From NCBI GenBank assembly GCA_030161315.1, contig BSQW01000008.1, positions 12,896,001 through 12,960,000 of the forward strand: 64,000 nucleotides of DNA, given 5' to 3'. This DNA is from Eutrema japonicum (taxonomy: Eukaryota; Streptophyta; Magnoliopsida; Brassicales; Brassicaceae). Below, in pieces: positions 1 to 10,826 of the stretch. The notes beneath the pieces were generated by a model that ran no database searches, was not told the DNA's origin, and saw only the letters and a list, made by a program, of their open reading frames with translations. Each line of letters starts with the position of its first letter. Within the stretch, counting starts at the first letter, position 1. The position numbers were made by a program, and so were the translations under genes.

Positions 1-115
1 GAATTAAGAACTAATTTTGTAGGTGGGAGAAATTAAACTAATGAAAATTTTGTTTAGAGAAATTATTGAGCATATTATGAACACAGCTACAAAATGCAAA
101 ATGGATCGACTCTAA

Positions 116-185
116 TGGGCCCCCACCGCATAAAAAGCCCAATTCACCATGAAAACACCAACACTATCTTCTGCTTAAACCCTAG
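116..185 (+). promoter_or_regulatory. Promoter elements of the CPN10-like gene (site II and telo box)
   Basis: A TGGGCC site II element lies at 116-121, its complement form AGCCCA at 136-141, and a telo box AAACCCTAG at 177-185, about 100 bases before the start codon. Site II plus telo box combinations are known in plant promoters of housekeeping and ribosomal or mitochondrial protein genes. The transcription start is inferred to lie near the telo box. Confidence 0.6.
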
Positions 186-281
186 ACCCTAGAACGTTGG
201 TTTTACCAGCTAGATCTTGCGTAACTCGAGCTAGCCGATCAACGTTTCTTGAATCCGATCTCCGTCGTCGTTTAAAGAGAA

Positions 282-738
282 ATGGCGAAGCGCGTGATCC
301 CGACGCTCAACCGCGTTTTGGTCGAGAAGATTCTTCCACCGTCGAAGACCGTCTCCGGCATTCTCCTACCGGAGAAAACTTCTCAGGTAAATAGCCTCAT
401 TTGATCCGCTCTTTACCCATTTCTCGATTGATCGACCATAAATTTTGTTGGATTTGATCGAACGCAGTTGAATTCTGGGAGGGTGATAGCAGTTGGCCCT
501 GGAGCGAGGGACAGAACTGGGAATCTGATTCCGGTTTCGGTTAAGGAAGGAGACAGTGTTCTTTTACCTGACTTCGGTGGTACTCAAGTCAAGCTTGGAG
601 AGAAAGAGTATGTTGTTAACATGTTCGATGTAATTCCTCTGAGAGTATCTTCTCTTATTCTTCACGGCTCATTTTCACTGTCTTTGCAGGTTCCTTTTGT
701 ATAGGGATGAAGATATCATGGCTACTCTTCATGATTGA
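282..738 (+). CDS. CPN10-like chaperonin (GroES family co-chaperonin)
   Basis: Three exons can be joined in frame: 282-386, 468-607 and 690-738, giving 97 residues, the usual size for a single GroES domain. GroES/Cpn10 caps the Cpn60 folding chamber, normally in mitochondria. The protein begins MAKRVIPTLNRVLVEK, has the mobile-loop region around residues 17-35 (SGILLPE), then GRVIAVGPG, VSVKEGD and YGGT-like FGGTQVKLGE, and ends YRDEDIMATLHD. The last intron starts at GTATGT inside a glutamate codon; this choice restores the conserved C-terminus, whereas reading through leads to a wrong tail. No lesions are seen. The sequence resembles the A. thaliana copy AT1G23100 more than the classic mitochondrial CPN10, judged from memory. 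It converges with the minus-strand gene that follows. Confidence 0.9.
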
Positions 739-1037
739 TGTGTTGGAGAGAAAGAGATGGAGAGTTCTGTTTCTGAGAATTTCTGAATTGATATATTGCT
801 CTCTGTTTTGTTTTCTGCAATTGTCTATTGGTTTCGACTTTTGGATCAATTGTATGATTGTTCTTCCTTTTTACTGTTGGCAACAAGCTTAAGCTTTTAT
901 AATTCAATAAAAAATTTCATAGATATTACTAACTACGATGCTTCTTAGTTATGTCGGCTGATTAGGTGTAACAGAGAAACTCTTTTGTTTCTCTGTTTCA
1001 AGAATAGAGAAGTCCCATAACGATTTGGAAATCTGAT

Positions 1038-1936
1038 CTACTCAAGAAGCTTGTTGCATGTTCCGACTCCAATGGCTGCAGCGAGGTGCCAACCGGCGTG
1101 AAGGAAAGGTGTCTCAGGGAAGAAATCATCAGCTATGAACAGAGCACCTCCTAGTAAGGAAGACATCTTGTGTACGTTATGAGCTGTTTTGAGATCTGGA
1201 TCCTTTAAACTTCGTTTAGCAAATGCCACCTGAGTCAAATGTGTCCTTGAGTTATATTATATAGACTGATTTATGATAAAGGATTGTGGAGTGTTTGAGT
1301 TTTAGTACCTCCATCATTCCAGTGTGAACAGCAGTGACCATGAGAGGCTGAAAAGGTAGAGCTAAAGCTGATGCAGCCATCAATAACTTTGGGTTCTCAT
1401 TCCTTAGAGCCCTTGAGAGACACTTTATTACAAACCACAGCCGAATCTTAGTACTTAAATTGGCTGAAGAAGAAGAATTTGGAGATGGGTTAAGAGGAGT
1501 GGAATGGAGCTTACTATTGTTGTTGTGGCAATCATTGTGTAATCTACCCATCTCAGGTACTTCCTCAATTTTCCCCTAGAGGCATGATACAGACTCGATG
1601 CGATCCCAACTCCAATTAGGGAGTTTGCATACACTTTTGTGTTGAGATTCTTCCTATATTTTCATAGTTCTTCAATCACTTTGTCTTGTCATAGAAACTC
1701 TACTATAGATGAGTTTGACAGAGACAGAACATGTTACCTCGGAGCCTGCATTCCGAGGAAGATGAAAGGAAGCGAGGTAGCCACGTTAGCAGCGGTTTCT
1801 AAGACACTCTGGTCACCTGCTATATGATCGATCAACCATCCTGAGATTGGAATGACAGAGATCAGAAACAAGATGGAAAGTATTCATAGTGTTTCTAAGA
1901 GTACCGCGAATGCTGCAATGGATTGGCCTTAGACAT
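1038..1936 (-). pseudogene. Plant multi-pass membrane protein gene (AT1G23110-like by order), 5' end apparently broken
   Basis: Reading leftward, in-frame exons are 1880-1738 or longer, 1653-1515, 1422-1309 and 1229-1038, all with GT-AG borders and matching phases. They encode a hydrophobic protein with segments such as SILFLISVIPISGWLIDHIA, VYANSLIGVGIASSLYH, LMAASALALPF and GWHLAAAIGVGTC, ending in NKLLE. The family function is unknown to me. The 5' part looks damaged. An acceptor TTTTACAG precedes ATG at 1936 (MSKANP), but that frame stops within 14 codons. The frame that runs into the conserved body (AAFAVLLETL) is offset by one base and carries TGA at 1886-1884. Two lesions, a 1-base shift and a nonsense codon, fit an inactive or recently inactivated gene. 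An unusual 5' exon structure or sequencing error cannot be excluded. Confidence 0.6.
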
Positions 1937-2740
1937 GGAGGTCTTTGTTGCCAAACACGTCTGTAAAAGAGAAACCAAGTCAGGACTATATTATCAAATG
2001 ATGAAGCTAAAGAACATCCGGTCACGTACTCGATGAACAGTCTCTGGTTTGATCCCATATCTGAGGATTTGCAGTTGGTCTGAAAGTCACCGACTTGGGT
2101 TGTCTGGTCGTATGAGAAGGGCGAATGAGAAACCACATGAACCCCATGGATCCCCTCAAAGGCGTTGCTTGAATTTGTTGCACTTTGTAAGCTCATTGGC
2201 TCTTCTCGGAAACTACACAGACCAAAGCCTCTCTATTCTCCAGCAAAGCAATTACTTCCTTGGCTGTTTCCTGTTTGTTCTGTTCTCAAAACCAAAACAA
2301 AAACTTAACCCATAATTGGTCGATCTATGTTTCCGCCAGATTTTGTGAATAAGGGCCAAGAGTTAAGAAATCGATACTCTGGATTTCAATTCAACCAACA
2401 AAGAACAAAGAACCACGATCGAGACTGATGAAAACAGAATAACCCACCAAGGAAAATCAGCTCCAAATCATAACGTTTTGAACGAATTAGCAAACTTAGC
2501 TTAGCTATAACAGGAAATTATTGCAGGGAAAACATGCAAAACTATAAACATTGTTCGAGCAGAGAATAATCCGACAAAGCAGCTTAGACAGAAAGTGAGA
2601 GAGAGATCGAACCTGTACGAATGGCCGTAAAAAAAAAACTCGAGAAGAAGGATTGGAGAAGAAATGTATTGTAAATAGAGAGAAAGAGTGAGTAGAAGCA
2701 GAGAGAATCAGAGTAAGAGAGATGCGAATGACTCAGGAAT
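1937..2740 (-). other. Probable 5' UTR and 5' intron of the minus-strand membrane-protein gene
   Basis: No convincing coding exon was found here. The minus strand has a pyrimidine-rich leader around 2740-2640 (CTCTCTC and TTCTTC tracts) downstream of the promoter motifs at 2873-2896, and a good 3' splice site just before 1956. This fits a leader exon and a long 5' intron. A minus-strand stretch near 2280-2190 can be read as KEVIALLENREA, which I do not recognise and do not call. Confidence 0.35.
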
Positions 2741-2872
2741 CTTCTTCCTTAACTCTCTTACTCCACGGCATATTCTCATCATCAATATTCTTGTTACAGT
2801 TACCCGACCCGGTTTTATCGGTTCGGATATCGGTTTGATCCGAAACCCAGAACGCAACTCGGGCTTATCGTG

Positions 2873-2896
2873 TGGGCCAAAAATGGGCCAAGCCCA
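2873..2896 (-). promoter_or_regulatory. Cluster of site II elements in promoter of the minus-strand gene
   Basis: TGGGCC occurs at 2873-2878 and 2884-2889, and AGCCCA at 2891-2896, within 24 bases. Site II elements work in either orientation in plant housekeeping promoters. The cluster sits upstream of the presumed leader of the minus-strand gene. Confidence 0.5.
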
Positions 2897-3520
2897 ACGT
2901 ATGAGGCTAACTGGAGTGTGTGTGTGTGGTAAATGCATGTCTTGTCCTCAATGGAGTTTCTTGGCGTTTGTTGTTTCAGTTTCATATATCTTTTTCTTGA
3001 ACATTCGAGTTTAATGGCATATAGCATCGTCTAACAACTGCTCTAACAAATCAGCATTTTTTTTTCAGTAGCATCCATATTAGATTTTTTTTTTGCTATT
3101 CAAGTTTTATGATTATCTATCTTATGAAAGCAATTTCAAAACAAGATTATTTATGCTCTTAAGGAGCTTAATAAGATAAATGAAATAAATAGAAAATGAT
3201 ATAGTTTATTAAGAGCTTTATTCAAACGCAAATGAAAGAAAGAGAAAAACTTTAGATTGTCATCGAAATTAAAGATTGTTGATTGATTACATCAGACCCG
3301 GTTTATGGGGTGTACTCACAGTGCAAATACACAAGGCATAACACACTTTTCAACAATTTCATTTAGATTTTAGGATTTTTTTTTAAATATTTTTTTAGAT
3401 TTTAGGGCCTTTATTTATTTTGAAAAATTCAAAACATAGTCCAATTTTAAAAAAGATTTTGGGCTAGCACATGACTCTGATTTCCTATGAGCCGGACCTG
3501 GATTACATAAAAGATTAGAA

Positions 3521-3830
3521 GAGAAGAGAGTTGCACAAAGTGGCAACTCCCAAAGTTACAAATAATATTATTCATAAGATGATATATAAAAGAAATTACT
3601 TGCTTGAAACCCTAAAACAAACTTATGAGTTTGTCATAGATAATAATATTGGGCTTTGTTATGCTCTAATAATATTGGGCTTTAGAAGGAAAATTTAATT
3701 GAAATACACCATAACTCAAGATTTGAAATTGATATATTGAGAAGAGGAAGAAGAGAGTTGCACAATTGCAACTCCCAAAGTTACACCTTTTCTTTATATA
3801 TATATATATATGAATCTATTTTGTTGAAAA
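3521..3830. repeat. Imperfect direct duplication in non-coding DNA
   Basis: A block with a gagagttgcaca core followed by gcaactcccaaagttaca occurs at about 3526-3560 and again at about 3753-3785. Each copy is followed by an AT-rich stretch and an AAACCCTA or AAACCCTAG telo-box-like motif. The rest of 2940-4110 shows no gene. The copies could be duplicated promoter DNA of a lost gene. Confidence 0.45.
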
Positions 3831-4109
3831 CCCTAGTTACATGGATTAATGGACTTTTTATGGGTCAATAATATTGTGATTCTTTTGGATGCTTTAATAT
3901 CTTAGCAAGTATTTCAATCGCATTAAAAATAAGGAGAATAACTAAACTAACATTTAAAGATGTCTTAATTACTAGAACAATGCAAATCTTTCTAAATTAC
4001 TAGAATAACCTAGGGTACCGATTTTGCCATTTTAGCCTTTGTTGACAAAAACGTAATTACGATATTGTCATTACTATTTTTAATCCACATCAGCACGCTC
4101 AGAAAAACA

Positions 4110-4720
4110 AGTCTACCGTTCTTTGACGGTAGATTAATTATTGTTGGTAGACTTATTTTTTGGCCGTTAGACTTATTTTGGATCGGTAGACTTATTTCGG
4201 GGAGTTAGACTTATTTCGGTATACATATTTTTATGAGGTGGTAGATATGTTTTTGGGCGGTAGATTTATCAATTTTTGGTATATTTCTTTTTAATGATGG
4301 TAGATTTGTTAAGAGTTGGTAGATTTAACGAGCAATTAGTTGACTTTTTGGTAGACATTTGACCAAATTGGTAGATTTATTTTATTTGATAGTAGATTTA
4401 TCTCCTCCGCGGTAGACTTCTTTGTAATGGTGGCAGACTTATCATCGGATGGTTTGTTTTTTAGTGACGGTAGATTTATTGTAATGACGGTAGACTAATA
4501 TTGTCGTGGTAGACTTATTCTTAAAACTGTAGATTTATTTTTAATGACTGTAGTTTTATTAAAGGTCGGTAGATTTATTTATAAAACGGTAGACTTATAT
4601 AAACTTTCTGGATACACGAAACTGGTAGACTTATCATTAGTTGGTAGATTTATCTGAAGTTGGTAGATATATCTGACATTGATCATTTTTATTGATGGTA
4701 GACTTATTAAAAGTGGAGAT
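4110..4720 (+). repeat. Degenerate array of the GGTAGACTTATT motif (forward orientation)
   Basis: About two dozen variants of GGTAGA(C/T)TTATT recur every 20-25 bases on the plus strand, separated by variable spacers. This is not a clean microsatellite, because spacing and spacers vary while the GGTAGA core stays. No long ORF covers it. The reverse complement of the same motif dominates 4995-6240, so both arrays together form a large imperfect inverted repeat. Confidence 0.75.
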
Positions 4721-4994
4721 CATCAAATGACGATTTTGCCCACCAAAGATCTTCAGATTTGCAAAAAACAATATGCACCCACCTTCATCTAGGGTTGCGC
4801 CGCCAACCCAGAAAAACCATGAAGTATTTTCCAAGATGTTGAAGATCTTCAATATCCTCTCTTCTTCATCATTATAGTTCCGACAACATTTATCTTGCAA
4901 TTTTTGTTCTTCTTCATCATCTCTTCATCATCTTCAACCATGGTAATCCACATTAAAATGTTATTAGAGGCATCAATATCCAAACACACATCAT

Positions 4995-6240
4995 ATGAAA
5001 CAAGTCTACCATATCGTATGCAACAAGTCTACCATTTCGTATGAAATAAGTCTACCATTTCGTATGAAACAAGTCTACAATATCGTATGAAACAAGTCTA
5101 CCATATCATATGCAACAAGTCTACCAAATCGTAATGAAACAAGTCTACAGTATCGTGGGAAGAATACTAAGAAGTGATTAATTTTGGTTATTTTTCTGTG
5201 TTTGGTGATGTACAATTCATGATTATGTGTTTGGTTTTGCTACACTTATTGTGTTTTTGGTTAAGGTTACACGAAGACTTATTTACGTTTTGTTAGACTT
5301 TGTGTGTTTGACGATTCCTACAACACTAAGACATAAACTAGATCTGAAAAGCCAGTTTTCTCCATCACCAATTTCATCTTTTGAGAGAGTGAATTCATGG
5401 GATCTGGCTAACCAACCGAAGGAAGAGCTAGCTGAAGTCGGGAATCAACCTGACCGATCTGCAACTTGACGAATCCTGATATGTATCTTTGCAACTCAAA
5501 TCAACGAAGCTACAAAGCGCTCGACCTAACGTATTTGCTATTTATCAGCCACAACGTATCTAACATGTCTACCACAACGTATCAAACAAGTCGACCACAA
5601 TGCTATAAACAAGTCTACCATCAAGATTTTAAACAGGTCCACCACAACGTATTAAACAAGTCTACCACAACATATTAAACAAGTCTACGAAAAACGTATT
5701 AAACAAATCGTTGAAAACAAGTCTACCAATATCGTATGTCGGGAATCAACTACATTTTCGCCGGAAGGAAGCGACAGAGAATATTTGTCGGGAATCAACC
5801 ACGTGTACAAGCAAATCGGCCACCATTCAAATAAATCTACAAAACCCTAAAATTAAATCGGCCACCAAGTAAACAAATTTGCCATTATTCAAGTAAACAA
5901 ATCTACACACAATTTTTTTGATAAACAAATCCCAACTTTCCTTCCTTCGCATCGCCCATTGACTCTTCAGACCGGTCGTTCGTCGTTCGTCGCCCGTCGC
6001 ATACTGGAGAAGAAGAAATTTTTTCTCCATATAATAAGTCTACAATGTATCAAACAAGTCTACCACAACGTATTAAACAAGTCTACCATCAAGAATTTAA
6101 ACAAGTATACCACAACGTCTTAAACAAGTCTACCGAAACATATTAAACAAGTCTACCGCAACGTAGTAAACAAGTCTACCACAACGTATTAAAAAAATCT
6201 ACCAAATTATTGAAAACAAGTCTACCATATCGTGTGTTGG
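4995..6240 (-). repeat. Degenerate arrays of the complementary motif (AACAAGTCTACC)
   Basis: Variants of AACAAGTCTACC, the complement of the motif at 4110-4720, recur in three clusters at about 4998-5155, 5565-5735 and 6030-6235. Period is about 21-23 bases, often followed by ATATCGTATG or ACAACGTATT. Between clusters lies low-complexity DNA without a recognisable gene. Small ORFs here are made of the repeat and are not called. The host element type is unknown. Confidence 0.75.
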
Positions 6241-7947
6241 GAATCAAACGCGTTTTTTACTGGAAGGAGGCGACGGAGCAGATCTGGTGGATCTACAACT
6301 TGACGAATCTCGATCTGTATCTCTGCAAATCAAATCAACGAATCTACAAATCCCTCGACCTGAAGCTTTACCAAACCGACAGTGACAGCCGGTTTCAACC
6401 TGATTATGCTTGAATCTGTAGACATCTCCATCTGCTCCTGGATCTTTATCCATCAACTTGAGACTGACCCTGCAAACCAAAACTCCTCAAACCATAACAA
6501 TCTGTCTTTGACCCCAATAGATTCCTTGATCTTGTTCCATACTCATCTGCAACTCTCCTTGAACTGAATCCAGAAACCTTTTCTTAATCCTCAAATAGCC
6601 AATAACACACAGACAATTCAAACTTCTAAGACGTCCCTCAGTCCCATGAATTTTCTTCCAATGGCAAATTTTGAACCCTGAACACCATCTCTTGTGTTCT
6701 CCCAAGACTTCAATTCCCTGAATTTTGCAGACCCTGAGCAACCAGAAACAACCAATCAAAACATCACAAATTGTACCTTATGATTCCACGGTTTGACCCT
6801 TGAGATTGACGATGCAATTATGATTCCCTGATCTTAATATGAACCAATAACCCATCAGATACCGGAGATAACTCCACCTTAAACCAATCTCTAACTTGTT
6901 GCACATTTCTGTGTCCTCTGTGATATTAGGTCCCTTGAGCTCCTGTCTATTCTCCTTGCATATTCCCTTATGCAATTTTAGACAATTTTTCATTGATTAA
7001 AACTGGCCTTGTTTTAATCTTTGGCACAACTGAAATTTCCTCCAAATCCCGTTTAAATTCGGATTCGGGCCCTGTGCACAATCTTGGCCCAACAGATTTT
7101 TTCCCAAAACCTTCATTAATTCGAATTTGGGCCATGTGCACAATCTTGGCCCAATTTTACAATTCAGCGCATGTGCCCCTTTTTTTTTTTCTTCTCTTGT
7201 TTTCGGCCCAATAGTTTTTTTCCTGGCCCAGCTCTTGGCCCAAATCCGAAAACAAAAAAAAACCCCTAGACTCCCTTCCCACGTGTCTTCTTCCTCGGCG
7301 CGACCCCGCCGCCGACTGAGCTCCGGCGACCTTCGCCAGCGATTCGTGCCGCCTCCATCCCGTGTCTTCTCCGACGTGTTCTTCTCCGAACGTCCGACAC
7401 GAGAACCCGGCGACTCCTCCGACCATAAGCTCTCTGCAATTTCCTGGTGCTTCCCGCCTCGGACTGTCTCCTCCGAAATCTCTGCAAGTTCAGGCGAGGA
7501 CTTGCATCTCCGGCGATTCCTCTCTGAAGACTCGAACCTGCAACTTTCCTGAAGATTCTTCTCCCGGCGGCATCAAACCCGAAGCAATTCCGATTTGGAA
7601 TCTCTTCTTCTGGTGGTTCTTCTCCATCAACCGCCATCTACGCCACAAAGTTTCTTCTCCCGACGGCGATTTCCGGCGAGCCTCTGTCTTCTCCGGCGAA
7701 TACTTCCAGCGACATCCTTGTTCCGACAAACTCTTCTCGTCGATTCTACCAACGCCGAATCGACAACAAGGACCAATTTACGTCGCCGACAAGGACCAAT
7801 TGACGTACCAGAAGCCTGACTCTAAGATCTTGAAACCTTCCGTTTCACTTAGAAGCTTCAACACATCACCAATTCTTTCAACCGTGTGAGAGATCGATGT
7901 TCCCATCAAAACTGTGAATTCGAAGAACCTGATTCTCTGATACCACT
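6241..7947 (-). other. Internal or leader region of a decayed retroelement; no coding domain recognised
   Basis: The stretch lies inside (3' of the primer site on the minus strand) the LTR at 7948-8365. It has no recognisable gag, protease, integrase or reverse transcriptase. It contains a local direct duplication near 7050-7105 and 7115-7165, each copy with gtgcacaatcttggccca. A GC-rich segment at about 7260-7700 codes open frames in several phases on both strands without any domain I know. It could be captured host sequence or an unusual leader. Confidence 0.35.
7935..7945 (-). other. Primer binding site of a Copia-type LTR element
   Basis: On the minus strand the sequence is TGGTATCAGAG, two bases beyond the LTR end. 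TGGTATCAGAGC is the well-known plant Ty1/Copia primer site complementary to the 3' end of initiator methionine tRNA. It fixes the element orientation as minus. Confidence 0.75.
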
Positions 7948-8365
7948 TGTTAGGATTTAAACTTTAATCCTCCTTGTCCCAATCTATATTCGATACACAA
8001 ATTAACGAACACGATAATTGTTCACCCAGTTCACGGCCTCTAACCGCTACGTCTGAGGTGGATCCTTGATCCACAACATCTACTATAAAGAACAATCGGA
8101 AAACACCTCCGATGTGGGTCACAATATAGGATCCTTCTCACACCCAACAAACATAAAAAACAAAGAACAGAACTAGATTTTCCAGAGAAAACCCCTATTC
8201 TCTCTCTAGCTCTACGAGCTGCTTCTAAGGCGCTCGGAATCCTTGGAGTCTGGATTAGGTATTTCTATTGTTAAACACTTATATTTATAACAATAAACCC
8301 TAAAAACTTTCTAAAATCCAATTACTGGCCCAAATCGTATGTTAACTGAACTCCGATATCTCACA
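7948..8365 (-). mobile_element. LTR of a Copia-type retroelement
   Basis: The LTR runs from TGTTAGGATT to CTCACA in plus orientation, TG...CA on both strands, 418 bp, directly next to the primer site at 7935-7945. A TATA-like tatatttataa sits at about 8280. No second copy of this LTR is visible in the window, so the element is truncated or rearranged on its left side. Its right edge is only about 24 bases from a RALF-like reading frame that has lost its N-terminal part. Confidence 0.65.
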
Positions 8366-8388
8366 TCAACGTTAGGGGCTGTTGATGA

Positions 8389-8532
8389 TCCACATTGTCA
8401 TCAAAGCACAAATATCATTCAAAGTGTCCACCAAGACCACCGGTGAATCCGTACAAACCAGGATGCGGAAAATCTACAAGATGTCAACGTGTTGGTGGTA
8501 ATAATCCACCTGTTCTTCCGAAGAATATGTAA
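8389..8532 (+). pseudogene. Truncated RALF-like peptide gene (C-terminal half)
   Basis: The frame after two stop codons reads STLSSKHKYHSKCPPRPPV, then NPYKPGCGKSTRCQR, then a short tail ending at TAA 8530-8532. The NPYxxGC....RC pattern is the conserved C-terminal signature of RALF peptides, secreted cysteine-rich ligands of CrRLK1L receptor kinases. The signal peptide, propeptide and first cysteine expected upstream are absent; their place is taken by an LTR ending at 8365. A. thaliana has RALF-like genes at this map position (RALFL2/3, recalled). I infer an inactive remnant. An independent cysteine-rich peptide is possible. Confidence 0.55.
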
Positions 8533-9780
8533 CAACAGATTATTCGAGATACGAAAATTGATTCAAAACTGATGGAAGGCGCTAGACCAATCCACTGATG
8601 AATAAATCTATGATTTTGCTTGTCTTTAATTCACTTTAGTCTCCATATACATATGTACCGTTAAAATCATGACATCCATAACTGAGAAAATTGATCTTCG
8701 TCGCATGCAATATATACTTGCATAATATTTAATACGGATTTTTGGTCTATCTTTTTAAGTTTGAAGCAAATCTTTAATAAGACATATGCAATGCAAGCCA
8801 GATATATATCGGTCATCATATATTATTTTCAGTTGAGATAATCATGATATAACTTTGCATCAACAAAGAAAAAAAGTGTGGTTTTTGTTTGACATATTTT
8901 AGGTCCTTCATCCCAATATTTTGAACTGTCTGCATATTGTCATCTGATTTTGGTTATTATTAACAAGGAGAAATATAAGATAAAATACATAACCCGTGGA
9001 ACAAATAAAAATCCTCGTAAACTTTAAGAGCAAAAGAGGCAAACGCAAACACAAAAAAGGAAAACATACAACAAAAACTAAAACCGAAACTAGCACCAAC
9101 AAAAATTTCTGAATAGAATTGAGAATATTGAAAACTAAACACCATAAAACAGCCGGAAGAGAGACGACATGAAGATAAAAACATTTTCCATACGAAACAA
9201 GCTGCCCCGATAGCAGCATTTTTAACCAGCAGGAGACAAACACTAACCAAAAACCAAGCGTCGACTTCACCGTTGCTGAAAGCAAGCACTAGAAACCAAA
9301 AATCAAAGTTTAAACCAAACGAGCTCGAATAAGATCAAGGCAGAGGAGACAATCCAAAAACAAAAACAAGAAAGAGAAAACCTGAACACGAGAAACAAAG
9401 GCAAAGACAGCTTTACCGGAGATAACCCCGATCACAAAAATGACGGACCCGAACACAACACAAAACAAGATCAAACAAGAGCTGAAGATAGCTCTGCGAT
9501 GTGTTTTGTACATTTTTTTAGTTTTTTTCTGTTTTTTTTTTGTCAATGATTTCTTTTTCTGTTAAACCGGAACAAAATAAATACGATTTGAAAATCCGTT
9601 ACAAAAAAAAAAAAAAACTAAAAAAAAACGCGTTTAAAACGCACGACTCCAAAAAAACGGAAACGACAACAGAATCATATACAATCCAATCCAAAAATGC
9701 CTTAAATTCACAAAATTTGAAATTTCCCAAAAGAGCCCTAAGCCCTTCCTTAATACGCGTTTAATCTCTGGATTTATAAA
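8533..9780. other. Intergenic DNA, no gene seen
   Basis: A+T-rich sequence. Minus-strand open frames near 8908-9546 are hydrophobic by composition and match no family I recognise. A purine-rich A-tract region lies around 9590-9660. Confidence 0.5.
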
Positions 9781-9983
9781 ACCTACACGCCTCTCCTCCT
9801 CTCACCAAATTCACAATTCGATTTTCGCTTTCTTCCTCCTCTCGGATTTCTTCTTAGGGTTCCGCTTCTCGCTACCGGAGAATCCCAAAAATCTCTCGCG
9901 CTTTCCCTGCTTCCCTCTCTCTTTTTTTCCCACCGGCTAAATCTCGTCTCCTTAAATCTTCTTTTCTCCGGTGGCGTTTGTGA

Positions 9984-10136
9984 ATGGTGGAAGCTAGTCC
10001 GATCGGTGGTAATTTCAGGCTCTCCCTTTCAATCCAAAGGGCGAGCTCCTTCATCCCTCTGTCTTCAGACTCTGTTTTCGCATTCGGATCTTGCAAAGAA
10101 GGCTGGTACTACCGCTGCCTCGGCGTCGACCCGTGA
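9984..10136 (+). CDS. Conserved-peptide upstream ORF (CPuORF29-like, 50 aa)
   Basis: An ATG at 9984 opens a 50-codon frame ending in TGA at 10134-10136, 126 bases before the main start codon in the same exon. The peptide begins MVEASPIGGNFRLSLSIQ and ends GWYYRCLGVDP. Its length and its position ahead of this gene match, from memory, the A. thaliana conserved-peptide uORFs CPuORF28/29 of AT1G70780 and AT1G23150. Such uORFs usually repress or tune translation of the main frame through the nascent peptide. The aromatic and cysteine-rich C-terminus is the likely functional end. Presence of an open frame and plausible start is directly seen; the regulatory role is inferred. Confidence 0.7.
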   Translation: MVEASPIGGNFRLSLSIQRASSFIPLSSDSVFAFGSCKEGWYYRCLGVDP

Positions 10137-10262
10137 ATTTCTCCTTCCGATTTTGCTCGATCCCGTTTGATCCTTCTCGATTGCATTGTCTGCGTCTGAT
10201 TTTCCGCTTGATATTTTTGTTTGTTCTTGGGATTTTGCCGATTGATTTTGATATTTTCGAAG

Positions 10263-10826
10263 ATGTTGCTGTACAACAAGCAGAAGAAGATAGAGGTGGT
10301 TAAGGGAAACAGAATCTTAATCAGCGTCACGTTTCTGGGTAGCGCCGGTCCGATCCGGTTCGTGGCTAACGAAGGAGATCTCGTTGCTTCTGTGATCGAC
10401 ACTGCTCTTAAATTTTACGCTCGAGAAGGTCGTCTTCCGATTCTCGGATCCGATTTCAACGATTTCCTTTTCTATTGCCCTATGGTTGGACCTGGAGGTG
10501 AGATCATTGTGAATTTTGAGAATCTCAATTACCAAATTCGAATGCTTTTGTGATTATTATTGTCAAGATTTTGTTTTTTTTCCTGAAATGTCTTCTGATC
10601 TGGTTATGGCTTGATGGTATTGTTGTTTGCAGCTCTAAGTCCATGGGAAGCAATTGGGTTGCTGGGAGCGAGGAACTTCATGCTATGTAAGAAACCAGAG
10701 GAGAAGAAGGTGGAGGAAGACAATGGAAGATCGAATTTCCCTATTAATGGATCAAGAAAAGGAGCTGGTGGAAGCTTCAAGGCCTGGATTAACAAATCTT
10801 TCAGTCTTAAAGTGACCACTCACTAG
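10263..10826 (+). CDS. DUF7054-type small protein (AT1G23150-like)
   Basis: Two exons, 10263-10497 and 10633-10826, join in phase (G|CT) to give 142 residues. The protein begins MLLYNKQKKIEVVKGNRILI, continues with a ubiquitin-like stretch (VTFLGSAGPIRFVANEGDLV, DTALKFYAREGRLPILGSD, FLFYCPMVGP) and then ALSPWEAIGLLGARNFMLC. The tail is basic and ends SLKVTTH. Plant relatives are often annotated as DUF7054 or, doubtfully, as Mediator-related; biochemical function is unknown to me. The ATG at 10263 is chosen because the conserved MLLY start follows it and an upstream in-frame extension lacks conservation. A 50-aa uORF precedes it in the leader, so translation is probably regulated. Confidence 0.85.

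Noticed and set aside
6487..6759. Minus-strand 90-codon ORF as a LINE ORF1 zinc-knuckle protein
   Set aside because: Cysteine and histidine spacing does not fit CCHC or DUF4283, and neighbouring frames show no reverse transcriptase.
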